From: Campylobacteraceae bacterium
GTDB lineage: Bacteria; Campylobacterota; Campylobacteria; Campylobacterales; Sulfurovaceae
Assembly (NCBI GenBank): GCA_026985495.1
Contig: JALSQJ010000210.1
Span: forward strand, 1 to 7,700
DNA: 7,700 nt
Direction of reading: 5' to 3'
Under the pieces are notes generated by a model. It made no database searches, had not been told where the DNA came from, and was given only the letters and a program-made list of their open reading frames with translations. Positions 1-6,030 of this stretch are shown piece by piece. Position 1 is the stretch's first letter. Each line of letters begins with the position of its first letter. Made by a program: the position numbers and the translations under genes.

Positions 1-82
1 AAACTTTTTTAAGTGTAATCGCCGAGACGATAGAGATTTCATGTTCATAACTTGAACCACCAAAAATTATTGCAATATTCAT
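1..82 (-). CDS. ddl: D-alanine--D-alanine ligase, N-terminal 27 codons (partial)
   Basis: The minus strand from 82 reads MNIAIIFGG...YEHEISIVSAIT... and runs off the left edge with no stop. The N-terminal GG turn followed by S-YEHEISIVSA is the characteristic start of Ddl, the cytoplasmic ATP-grasp enzyme that joins two D-alanines for peptidoglycan precursors. The start is supported by an AAGGA Shine-Dalgarno at 97-93, ten bases upstream. Only the first strand and helix of the N-terminal domain are present, so no catalytic residues beyond this segment can be checked. It lies downstream of ruvA on the same strand. Without the 265-bp insertion and one copy of its duplication the two genes would be about 39 nt apart, suggesting one ancestral transcription unit. 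Confidence 0.88.
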   Translation of the reverse strand, partial: MNIAIIFGGSSYEHEISIVSAITLKKV

Positions 83-110
83 ATCTAGTATTTCCTTATA
101 AAATGTTATA

Positions 111-141
111 ACCTGAGTTCGACGGAATATCCTAGTCACAA
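111..141 (+). repeat. left terminal inverted repeat of the cloverleaf element
   Basis: Begins ACCTGAGTTCGACGGAATAT. It is the reverse complement of 345-375 except at position 132 (C here, A expected from the right end). The TTATA copy lies at 106-110. Confidence 0.92.
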
Positions 142-236
142 TTTTACGAGGTTTTTCATAGGCAATGTCACATTTTTGCAGGACTAACTGGTTAATTCAA
201 AAAAATGTGTCTAAGCATATGGGAAACCTCGTAAAA
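142..236 (+). repeat. hairpin A of the cloverleaf element
   Basis: Long imperfect palindrome. TTTTACGAGGTT (142-153) pairs with AACCTCGTAAAA (225-236). The stem continues through U.G pairs at 155-156/222-223 and the pairs 157-160/218-221, then CACATTTTT (169-177) with AAAAATGTG (201-209). Internal mismatches sit at 161/217, 164-166/212-214 and 168/210. The tip, 181-198, forms its own short stem (TAAC/GTTA) and is shared with hairpin B. Confidence 0.85.
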
Positions 237-245
237 CCCGAAGGG

Positions 246-344
246 AAGCCTAAAAATAGACAATCTTTCCTAAATAAAATTCTTGAATTAGCTACGGCTA
301 GTCCTACAAATTTAATTTTGGAAACCTTACCTATTTTTAGACTT
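246..344 (+). repeat. hairpin B of the cloverleaf element
   Basis: Second long imperfect palindrome. CTAAAAATAG (250-259) pairs with CTATTTTTAG (331-340). The stem continues through TTTCC (266-270) with GGAAA (320-324), AAAT (272-275) with ATTT (315-318), and AAAATT-type pairs at 277-281/309-313. The tip at 285-304 is read on the minus strand as the same motif found at the tip of hairpin A. Its stem sequence has no evident similarity to that of hairpin A. Confidence 0.83.
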
Positions 345-375
345 TTGTGACTATGATATTCCGTCGAACTCAGGT
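345..375 (-). repeat. right terminal inverted repeat of the cloverleaf element
   Basis: Inverted copy of 111-141, differing at one position (354). It ends ...GTCGAACTCAGGT and is followed by the second TTATA copy at 376-380. Confidence 0.92.
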
Positions 376-391
376 TTATACCATTTTATCG

Positions 392-949
392 TTATAATCG
401 TTGTAACTTCTTTAAACCCTGTTTAACCAATGAAGCTGTATCACCCATAGCACCACTAAGAGCTTTTTTAATCTGCTCTTTTTTAAACCCTAAGCTCTCT
501 AACGCTAAAATAGCATCTGACATACCATTATCAACTATAGTATCTGCATTACCATCGACAATAAAATCTGCTAACTCAACTAAAATACGACTTGCTGCCT
601 TTGGACCAATACCTGGAACTCTTTTAAGTAGTCCTACATCTTTATTGGCTACCACTCGTGCAAAGGTCTCTGGCACAAAAGTAGAACAGGTAGCCATTGC
701 AACCTTTGGACCTACTCCATTTATCTTAATAAGCGTATCAAACATCTTCTTCTCATTTTGATCCATAAATCCAAAGAGTAAATTCACATCTTCTCGAATA
801 ATCTGTGTCACTAAAAGCTTTACCCTACTCTCTTTAATAGCATTTGATGTATTAAGAGAGATATTAACCTCATAAATAAGCCCATTAAGATTTACATGTA
901 TAGATGTTGGCTCTTTTTTCTCTACTATTCCCTCTATTCCTACTATCAT
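392..949 (-). CDS. ruvA: Holliday junction branch migration protein RuvA
   Basis: A 185-residue protein of normal RuvA length. RuvA tetramers bind four-way DNA junctions and load the RuvB motor for branch migration. The domains are visible in order. The N-terminal OB-fold (about 1-63) begins [10 protein letters not shown] and contains the E53-D54 acidic-pin region followed by LLFGF. Two helix-hairpin-helix motifs follow, INGVGPKVA (76-84) and VPGIGPKAA (111-119). After a linker comes the C-terminal RuvB-binding domain (about 142-185, with [12 protein letters not shown]). An in-frame ATG at 955 would add two residues, but ATG 949 gives the family's MIVG start. An AGGA at 958-955 lies 5 nt ahead of it, whereas it abuts the upstream ATG. 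The gene is divergent from murJ and probably once ran into ddl. Confidence 0.96.
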   Translation of the reverse strand: MIVGIEGIVEKKEPTSIHVNLNGLIYEVNISLNTSNAIKESRVKLLVTQIIREDVNLLFGFMDQNEKKMFDTLIKINGVGPKVAMATCSTFVPETFARVVANKDVGLLKRVPGIGPKAASRILVELADFIVDGNADTIVDNGMSDAILALESLGFKKEQIKKALSGAMGDTASLVKQGLKKLQRL

Positions 950-979
950 AAACATCCTAAATTATTTTCTAAACTTTTT

Positions 980-1007
980 AAAAACAGCACCAAAATCAAT
1001 AGGTGCT
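980..1007 (-). terminator. terminator-like hairpin in the ruvA leader (possible attenuator)
   Basis: On the minus strand AGCACC (1007-1002) pairs perfectly with GGTGCT (991-986) across a 10-nt loop, and GTTTTT (985-980) follows. This is intrinsic-terminator geometry with a short, GC-containing stem. It lies between the TATAAT at 1028-1023 and the ruvA start at 949, so transcripts from that promoter must read through it. No complete gene upstream on this strand needs it. Confidence 0.5.
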
Positions 1008-1022
1008 TTATTTCTATAGTTT

Positions 1023-1028
1023 ATTATA
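1023..1028 (-). promoter_or_regulatory. candidate -10 box for ruvA
   Basis: Perfect TATAAT on the minus strand about 75 nt upstream of the ruvA start. No convincing -35 is seen, which is common in Campylobacterota, where -35 boxes are weak. A start site near 1016 would give a leader of about 65 nt containing the terminator-like hairpin at 1007-980. Confidence 0.45.
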
Positions 1029-1049
1029 GCTAAATAATCATTTTTTAGA

Positions 1050-1055
1050 TAAAAT
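1050..1055 (+). promoter_or_regulatory. weak candidate -10 box for murJ
   Basis: TAAAAT on the plus strand, 20 nt before the murJ ATG, with no recognisable -35. It would give a very short leader including the AAGAG at 1067-1071. It shares the 126-bp ruvA-murJ divergent gap. Confidence 0.25.
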
Positions 1056-1075
1056 TACACCTAAAAAAGAGCTTT

Positions 1076-2494
1076 ATGAAACTAAAATCTATCTTTACCA
1101 ACAGCTTTGGTATTCTATTCTCACGTGTAACAGGTCTAGGGCGTGATGTTCTCATGGCATCTGCTCTTGGAGCTTCGGGGTATTCAGATATTTTCTTTGT
1201 CGTTTTTAAACTTCCAAATCTTTTTAGACGTATCTTTGCAGAGGGTGCATTTACCCAAGCATTTATGCCTTCATTTATTGCCTCTAAACAAAAAGGGGTC
1301 TTTGCTACAGCTATTTTCTTACGTTTTATGCTTGTTTTGGTATTGATGTCTATCTTTGTAACTATCTTTCCTGAACTTCTTACAAAAGCCATTGCTGTTG
1401 GTTGGAGTGATGAGAAGATAGCCTCTTCTGCACCCTTGACTGCCATAAACTTTTGGTATTTAGATTTTGTCTTTATTGTTACTTTTTTAGCAACCCTATT
1501 GCAATATAGAGAACATTTTGCAACAACTGCACTCTCTACTGCTCTTCTAAATATCTCTATGATTTCAGCTCTCATAATATATATGGGTAATGAACCTAAA
1601 ACAATTATATTTGCACTATCTATTGCTGTTCTAATTGGTGGATTACTGCAAGTAATAGCTCATATTATTGCCATTAAAAAACTCAATATGCATCGTATTT
1701 TAATAGGTGGTTGGAAATATAGAGACAAAGAGAGTAAACAGAAAGATTTAAAAGAGGAGAAAAAGCTTTTTAACCATCTTTTCTTTCCATCAGTATGGGG
1801 AAATTCAATGCCTCAACTCTCATCTTTCATAGATACAGTGTTAGCATCTTTCCTTATTTCAGGCTCTATATCATATCTATTCTATGCAAATCGTGTATTT
1901 CAATTACCTCTTGCTATCATTGCTATTGCTGCATCTATGGCACTTTTTCCTGCCATTTCAAAAGCTCTAAAACATGGTAATGAGACATTAGCATATCAAC
2001 ATCTAAATCGTGTATTTTGGATTCTATTAGCCCTTCTTGGAGTAGCGACACTAATGGGGATAATCTTATCTGAACCTATTGTTTGGCTTCTATTTGAAAG
2101 AGGAAACTTTACCCCAACCATGACAAAAGATACAGCAGATGTACTAAGTATGTATATGCTAGGGCTTATCCCTTACGGATTAGCAAAACTCTTCTCTTTG
2201 TTCCTCTATGCAAACAAAGAGCATACAAAAGCAGCTAAAATTGCAACCATTACCCTACTCATCAATGTTACTATTTCATTTATACTTATGAAATTTATGG
2301 GAGCAATGGGATTAGCTCTTTCTGGAAGTATTGGAGGATTTATCTTTTTTACTCTAACCATTAGAGGTGTTGGATTTAAGAAGTTTTTAAATATACTAAA
2401 AGTTAAAAAAATAGTTTTACTTACTTTTTCTCTTATTGCTATGACATCTATTCTTTTATGGATAAATGAAGTTTTAATGGGCTGGATACGCTAA
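1076..2494 (+). CDS. murJ: lipid II flippase MurJ (MviN family)
   Basis: A 472-residue polytopic inner-membrane protein of normal MurJ length, the MOP-superfamily flippase that moves lipid II to the periplasmic face for peptidoglycan synthesis. The N-terminal signature is clear: NSFGILFSRVTGLGRDVLMA (9-28), then SDIFFVVFKLPNLFRRIFAE (37-56), then GAFTQAFMPSF. The charged cavity residues reported as important in the E. coli protein have counterparts at R17, R23, D38, R51/R52 and E56. A charged cytoplasmic loop near 210-228 (rich in K, E, D) precedes FFPSVWGNSMPQLSSFIDT, the usual start of the second half. About 14 hydrophobic segments are visible. An AAGAG lies 4 nt before the ATG. It is divergent from ruvA and followed by a LysM protein, with ddl nearby: a cell-wall neighbourhood. 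Confidence 0.95.
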   Translation: MKLKSIFTNSFGILFSRVTGLGRDVLMASALGASGYSDIFFVVFKLPNLFRRIFAEGAFTQAFMPSFIASKQKGVFATAIFLRFMLVLVLMSIFVTIFPELLTKAIAVGWSDEKIASSAPLTAINFWYLDFVFIVTFLATLLQYREHFATTALSTALLNISMISALIIYMGNEPKTIIFALSIAVLIGGLLQVIAHIIAIKKLNMHRILIGGWKYRDKESKQKDLKEEKKLFNHLFFPSVWGNSMPQLSSFIDTVLASFLISGSISYLFYANRVFQLPLAIIAIAASMALFPAISKALKHGNETLAYQHLNRVFWILLALLGVATLMGIILSEPIVWLLFERGNFTPTMTKDTADVLSMYMLGLIPYGLAKLFSLFLYANKEHTKAAKIATITLLINVTISFILMKFMGAMGLALSGSIGGFIFFTLTIRGVGFKKFLNILKVKKIVLLTFSLIAMTSILLWINEVLMGWIR

Positions 2495-2535
2495 AAAACA
2501 GAGCAAAGCTCTCTAAAAGAGCTATATTACTACTC

Positions 2536-2555
2536 AGGTTATTAGCAACCTTTTC
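2536..2555 (+). terminator. weak candidate terminator downstream of murJ
   Basis: AGGTT (2536-2540) pairs with AACCT (2547-2551) over a 6-nt loop, followed by a pyrimidine-rich tract. An earlier pair of alternative hairpins, AGAGC/GCTCT (2500-2512) and AGCTCT/AGAGCT (2507-2523), shares sequence but has no T-run. None is strong. The rest of the 118-bp gap holds only the A/T-rich upstream region of the next gene. Confidence 0.3.
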
Positions 2556-2612
2556 CCTTTCTTTAACTAAAATTATGCAATACTACTAATATAGATTACA
2601 AAAGGATATGTT

Positions 2613-3287
2613 ATGGAGAAAAAAACATTAGCAGTAGGAAGCCTCTTACTTCTCTTAATCTCACCTATTATGGCAGATGAGTTAGAGATTAAACTAGTAG
2701 ATGAATCAGCGAAATCAGAGCTTTTTCAAAAAGATACTAGTAATATTGTTGGTTGCAGTGACAACACACTTAAAAAAGAGATGAGTTGTGCAAAAAAACC
2801 TCAAGAGGCAGTTCTTAGTAAACTTCCTAGTAGTCAACAGTTAGAGGAAAAAGATTTAGAAGACAATACCAAAAAAGAGAACATTAAAGATCAACTACAA
2901 GATATTTTAACCGAACTAACTGCTCTAAAACTTAAACAACAAGCAGATAGTGAGACCATTAAAGAGCTAAAGAGTGTCATTGAAAAACTTAAAGACAAAA
3001 AGTTAAAAAAGAGTCCTAAAAAAATGGCAAATATTAAAACTTCTATTCAAAAAATGCGACCTAAATCAAAAAATTCTACACGAATTAAACGACCAATTAA
3101 AGAGATTTCAAGAACAGATGATGCAGTAATTATTCAAGTACAAAACAATGAGTCGCTCTCAACCTACGCTCAATACTACTACAATAACAATCGTCTCTAC
3201 TACAAAATCTATAAAGCAAATAGAGAAATTATCCCTCCATCATTGCAACTTATTGTAGGGCAAAGAATTAAAATTCCTCTAAATTAG
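2613..3287 (+). CDS. secreted coiled-coil protein with C-terminal LysM domain
   Basis: A 224-residue protein. Residues 1-21 form a Sec signal peptide (basic MEKK, a leucine core, cleavage predicted after IMA before DELEI). Two cysteines, C48 and C59, could form a disulfide in the periplasm. A charged segment at about 85-130 has heptad-like leucine spacing and looks like a coiled coil. A very basic linker (about 130-168) follows. The C-terminus (173-224) looks like LysM, a peptidoglycan-binding fold: IIQVQNNESLSTYAQYYYNN, then LYYKIYKANR, and the closing VGQRIKIPL. The likely role is anchoring to or organising the cell wall; the partner is unknown. AAGGA 6 nt before the ATG supports the start. 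The gene converges with the porin gene, with only 17 nt between the stop codons. Confidence 0.82.
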   Translation: MEKKTLAVGSLLLLLISPIMADELEIKLVDESAKSELFQKDTSNIVGCSDNTLKKEMSCAKKPQEAVLSKLPSSQQLEEKDLEDNTKKENIKDQLQDILTELTALKLKQQADSETIKELKSVIEKLKDKKLKKSPKKMANIKTSIQKMRPKSKNSTRIKRPIKEISRTDDAVIIQVQNNESLSTYAQYYYNNNRLYYKIYKANREIIPPSLQLIVGQRIKIPLN

Positions 3288-3297
3288 TATCTTTCAT

Positions 3298-3336
3298 AAA
3301 AAGGTTAGAAGAGATAATTTATCTCTAATCTAACCT
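3298..3336 (-). terminator. intrinsic terminator overlapping the end of the porin gene
   Basis: On the minus strand AGGTTAGA (3336-3329) and AGAGATAA (3326-3319), split by a two-base bulge, pair with TTATCTCT (3317-3310) and TCTAACCT (3309-3302), giving a 16-bp stem. A run of five T (3302-3298) follows. The stem uses the last ten codons and stop of the porin gene. There is no T-run on the plus side, so it serves the minus strand, although the hairpin would also form at the end of the convergent LysM transcript. Confidence 0.7.
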
Positions 3337-4654
3337 CATTTGAGTATGGACTCTTTTTATAACTCTTGTCACTATTTTGAATTCTATATCTCTCTCTTTC
3401 AAATTTTGTTCTTAACTTTACCATTAAATTAGGATTTGATTTAAAGCGTTTAATAAAATCTAGTGTATATAAATTCTTATCAGAAGATTGAGATGGCTTA
3501 TTATCATCAAAATTTTCAATAGCATAACGACCAACAATATGCATACCATTTAGAGGTGTATCTGAAGAGAAACTATAATCACCACGAATCATAACTGTTG
3601 AGCTATTTGCATACCAATTTTTTTGAGACATTGCAGAGGTATATCCAATAGTTGGGGCTGATTGCCAAGGAGCAACTATATCTCCTTTGTCTGCTACTTT
3701 TGAGTAGGCTAGACGTAAACTAGCAGATTTATATTGAAAATCTACTCTTGAGAGAAGTATAGAAGAGGTAAGGCTATTAGGGTTATTGTAACCTCGTGTG
3801 TCATCTCTTAAATTTGCTCCTCCAATCTCTCCTGCTCCATTATCAAACTGATGAGTATATCGAATAGCAGGTTTAATAAGAAGACCACTTCTGTTTTTAA
3901 ACTTTATTTTACCCTCAATAGAGAGCAAAGAGAGAAGTTTAGGAACAGAAGTATAATTTAGTAAAAGATTTAAATTTTTAATATTTCTATTTTCAATTTC
4001 AAAAATAATCAATCTATCTTTAATATTTTTTTCATTTAATTTTTCTAAAGTAATCCCTCTATGCATAGCTCCATCATCATTCTCATCAAAAGCCAAAAGG
4101 TGATGAAACTTATCATGACTATTTAGTTTCTGTTTTGTTAAATATGCAAGTTGAATCTTGTTTTTAGAGATAATACTACTTTTTAGATAAGCACCTTCAA
4201 AAGCATTTGGAATCATTCCTGTATCGTGAGATTTTGCAAGTAATGTCTCAATTAAAAAACGACCTAATTTTACTTTTACTCTACTTTTAGTATAAGCTAT
4301 ATAACTCTGTGCAGAGGTTAAAATAGTATCTTTTTTATTGTTATTAAAATAGATTGAAGATGTAAAAGAGAGATGTTTATATCTAGCACTTTTATAGAGT
4401 AGGCTTCCTCCTAGATTTATGGAATCACCACTTTTATCTATTTTTTCATATATAGAGTTATTGGTACGAAATCTACCATAAAACATACCATCTGTTAATA
4501 GTTGACTTAAACTATCAACATTTTTAGGTCGTTTAATATATTTAACAGTCATATTACACTGTATTTTAGATTTTTGTTTACTTGAAGGTATATCTCCATA
4601 AAGAAGAGAATTACTACCTACAAGTAGAGATATTAATATTATGCTATTTTTCAT
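3305..4654 (-). CDS. OprD-family outer-membrane porin
   Basis: A 449-residue protein with a signal peptide (MKNSIILISLLVGSNSLLYG, predicted cut before D21) and alternating amphipathic strands through to a C-terminal aromatic beta-signal (...EINYLF). It carries motifs I associate with OprD-type porins of Campylobacterota: KLGRFLIETLLAKSHDTGM (129-147) running into IPNAFEG, and VAPWQSAP (327-334) before NWYANSS (346-352). OprD family members are 18-strand trimeric channels for small solutes. It is the last gene of an operon, 26 nt after a YeeE/YedE gene, so its solute may be the sulfur compound handled by that transporter (inference). The start is fixed by the signal peptide, but there is no good Shine-Dalgarno; the nearest purine tract is 17 nt away, suggesting coupling or weak initiation. 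A terminator overlaps its last codons. Confidence 0.83.
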   Translation of the reverse strand: MKNSIILISLLVGSNSLLYGDIPSSKQKSKIQCNMTVKYIKRPKNVDSLSQLLTDGMFYGRFRTNNSIYEKIDKSGDSINLGGSLLYKSARYKHLSFTSSIYFNNNKKDTILTSAQSYIAYTKSRVKVKLGRFLIETLLAKSHDTGMIPNAFEGAYLKSSIISKNKIQLAYLTKQKLNSHDKFHHLLAFDENDDGAMHRGITLEKLNEKNIKDRLIIFEIENRNIKNLNLLLNYTSVPKLLSLLSIEGKIKFKNRSGLLIKPAIRYTHQFDNGAGEIGGANLRDDTRGYNNPNSLTSSILLSRVDFQYKSASLRLAYSKVADKGDIVAPWQSAPTIGYTSAMSQKNWYANSSTVMIRGDYSFSSDTPLNGMHIVGRYAIENFDDNKPSQSSDKNLYTLDFIKRFKSNPNLMVKLRTKFERERYRIQNSDKSYKKSPYSNEVRLEINYLF

Positions 4655-4680
4655 ATAAATTATTAAGGAGACTCTCTTAT

Positions 4681-5325
4681 CTATTTTTTGTCAGGTCGAT
4701 TATCGTCAGGAAGTTGAGATAGGTCAGCCTCATCAAAAAGTTCGACTTTTGGAATAGCAATAGCAATAATTGTAATAGCAATACCAAATATTAGAACAAC
4801 TAAATCTTCATGACCTTGAAAAAAATCTGTAAGTTTTAATTTACCTAGTGAGTCACCCATTAGTGGTTTAAAAATATCATCATAATAGAGTGTAAATACT
4901 AATCCACCAAAAAGTCCACCAATTGCTCCAATAAGTACATCTATTCTCCCCTCTGCAATAGAGATAGGACCTGTACCTGGACATTTACCCAAAATTGCCA
5001 TAGAGATACCAAATAGAATACCACCAATAATAAGTCCAGAGAGTGTAATAGGCTTAATATGATAGTGAGCCCAACCAGCATCTATCATAAAATAGAGACC
5101 AATACTTGTAACTCCTATAGCTAAAAATAGCATTTTAGGAACAATCGTATCTTTAAGCATAGCAAAACCTGCTATCTTCTCAAATTTATCAACACGAGTA
5201 TATTGAATAATTCCTCCAAATATAACACCTATAAGAAAAATCAATGCTAAAGAGCCATGACCTTGAGAGGCAATAGTCTCAACCATTGCAGTTGTTTTTT
5301 CAACAAATATATCATAAATATTCAT
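4681..5325 (-). CDS. YeeE/YedE-family sulfur transporter subunit (second half)
   Basis: A 214-residue membrane protein with about five hydrophobic segments. It shows family features: GVIFGGIIQYTRVDKFEKIA (33-52), a motif with a central cysteine, AILGKCPGTGPISIAEGR (110-127, C115), and the glycine-rich helix GAIGGLFGGLVFT. The tail (195-214) is acidic then basic and soluble. YeeE/YedE proteins include the thiosulfate transporter TsuA, where conserved cysteines act on the substrate. In many bacteria the family is split into two short genes, as here. Its ATG comes 1 nt after the stop codon of the other half, with the AAGGGG ribosome site inside that gene's end, so translation is probably coupled. 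The substrate is not proven; thiosulfate or another reduced sulfur species is the best guess. Confidence 0.85.
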   Translation of the reverse strand: MNIYDIFVEKTTAMVETIASQGHGSLALIFLIGVIFGGIIQYTRVDKFEKIAGFAMLKDTIVPKMLFLAIGVTSIGLYFMIDAGWAHYHIKPITLSGLIIGGILFGISMAILGKCPGTGPISIAEGRIDVLIGAIGGLFGGLVFTLYYDDIFKPLMGDSLGKLKLTDFFQGHEDLVVLIFGIAITIIAIAIPKVELFDEADLSQLPDDNRPDKK

Positions 5326-5326
5326 A

Positions 5327-5836
5327 TTAGTTATCCCCTTTAGTATTGTAAAAATATTTTCCTGTTATAAGAAGTGCAACCATTACTACTGCACCAAAAA
5401 TCATTGAAGAGATGGCAAGTTGACTCATTCCTGACATAAAGTGTCCACTAGTACAACCACCTGCTAATCTTGCTCCAATTACCATAATGAAACCTGATAG
5501 AAAACTCCATAAAATACGAGATAAAACAGAGTTATTTTTATATTTTTTCCAAGCAGTTGGTACAAGAGATAAGCGAAAACTTTTTGTAATAAATACAGAG
5601 GTAACAAAACCACCAATCAAAGCACCAAAAAGCATTACCCCTTCCCATGCACCAGCATTTTTAACCTCTTTTAGATAAGAGTACTTTTCTACATCTAAAT
5701 CAAAAAGTACCCCTGCAAAATATGGAACATAGGTTGAAGAACCAATAGGACGATTTGCCCCAAAAATTGAAAATGTAAGAAGTAGAAGAGCTGCCATTAA
5801 AATCCCTCCTACCCACCAAGGTAATCTATTACTCAT
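5327..5836 (-). CDS. YeeE/YedE-family sulfur transporter subunit (first half)
   Basis: A 169-residue membrane protein, first gene of the operon. An N-terminal membrane segment (about 9-27) leads into GANRPIGSSTYVP (26-38), a conserved loop. Two more hydrophobic segments precede the cysteine motif IGARLAGGCTSGHFMSG (120-136, C128), and a last helix spans about 141-160. The GGCTSGH motif is diagnostic of the YeeE/YedE (sulfur transport) family and complements the GKCPGTG of the next gene, so the two chains probably make one channel in the inner membrane. AAAGG 8 nt before the ATG and a good promoter at 5890-5863 support the start. In a sulfur-oxidising bacterium it could import thiosulfate or move persulfide-type sulfur (inference from family). 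Confidence 0.87.
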   Translation of the reverse strand: MSNRLPWWVGGILMAALLLLTFSIFGANRPIGSSTYVPYFAGVLFDLDVEKYSYLKEVKNAGAWEGVMLFGALIGGFVTSVFITKSFRLSLVPTAWKKYKNNSVLSRILWSFLSGFIMVIGARLAGGCTSGHFMSGMSQLAISSMIFGAVVMVALLITGKYFYNTKGDN

Positions 5837-5862
5837 AATTATAACCTTTATTAGTTTTTGTA

Positions 5863-5890
5863 ATTATAGCACTATATAAGATTAATTCAA
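5863..5890 (-). promoter_or_regulatory. extended -10 sigma-70 promoter of the YeeE/YedE-porin operon
   Basis: On the minus strand TTGAAT (5890-5885) and a perfect TATAAT (5868-5863) are separated by 16 nt, with TG at 5871-5870 making an extended -10. The start site would be near 5856, giving a leader of about 20 nt that includes the AAAGG ribosome site. Confidence 0.65.
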
Positions 5891-6030
5891 AATATATTTA
5901 ATTGATATAAATATTAATTTTTTTTTATATATAGAGGAAGCTAGGAAGTAAGGTTATTAATTAATAATATAAATTTAATTACGATATTTAAGAAAGTGAA
6001 TAGTTTTTTACGATGAAGCTAATCAAATAT
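5891..6030. other. very AT-rich intergenic stretch with a 14-bp perfect palindrome
   Basis: No gene is seen between the YeeE/YedE promoter and the hemerythrin-like gene. The stretch contains an oligo-T run near 5919-5926, two AGGAAG direct copies (5935-5940 and 5943-5948) and the perfect palindrome TTATTAATTAATAA (5954-5967). It is a possible upstream activating or operator region for the operon. No convincing terminator for the hemerythrin-like gene could be picked out. Confidence 0.4.

Larger units (their letters stand above)
111..375. mobile_element. MITE-like cloverleaf element with 31-bp terminal inverted repeats
   Basis: The element is bounded by 31-bp inverted repeats (111-141 and 345-375) that match at 30 of 31 positions. 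TTATA lies directly outside both ends (106-110 and 376-380), consistent with a 5-bp target duplication. The interior holds hairpin A (142-236), a small central CCC-GAA-GGG hairpin (237-245) and hairpin B (246-344), so nearly every base can pair. No transposase is encoded; the one open frame inside (165-350) is a by-product of the repeats. This fits a non-autonomous element moved in trans by a transposase with matching ends. I do not recognise the family. It sits in the ruvA-ddl gap and would be transcribed by read-through from ruvA. A structured RNA gene is an alternative, but the duplication favours mobility. Confidence 0.85.

Noticed and set aside
165..350. A 61-codon plus-strand open frame inside the cloverleaf element
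   Set aside because: It lies wholly within hairpins A and B and part of the right terminal repeat, so its sequence is dictated by self-complementarity. It has no Shine-Dalgarno and resembles no protein I know.
950..955. A start for RuvA two codons earlier
   Set aside because: The AGGA ribosome site overlaps that ATG, and the family's conserved start is MIVG at 949.
1045..1575. A 176-codon minus-strand frame opposite murJ
   Set aside because: Antisense shadow of the convincing murJ gene, with low-complexity basic translation and no start signal.
1143..1980. Two short plus-strand frames (1143-1346 and 1795-1980) within murJ
   Set aside because: Out-of-frame shadows of murJ; their compositions do not look like proteins.
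5487..5678. A 63-codon plus-strand frame opposite the first YeeE/YedE gene
   Set aside because: Antisense shadow of a well-supported membrane protein gene.
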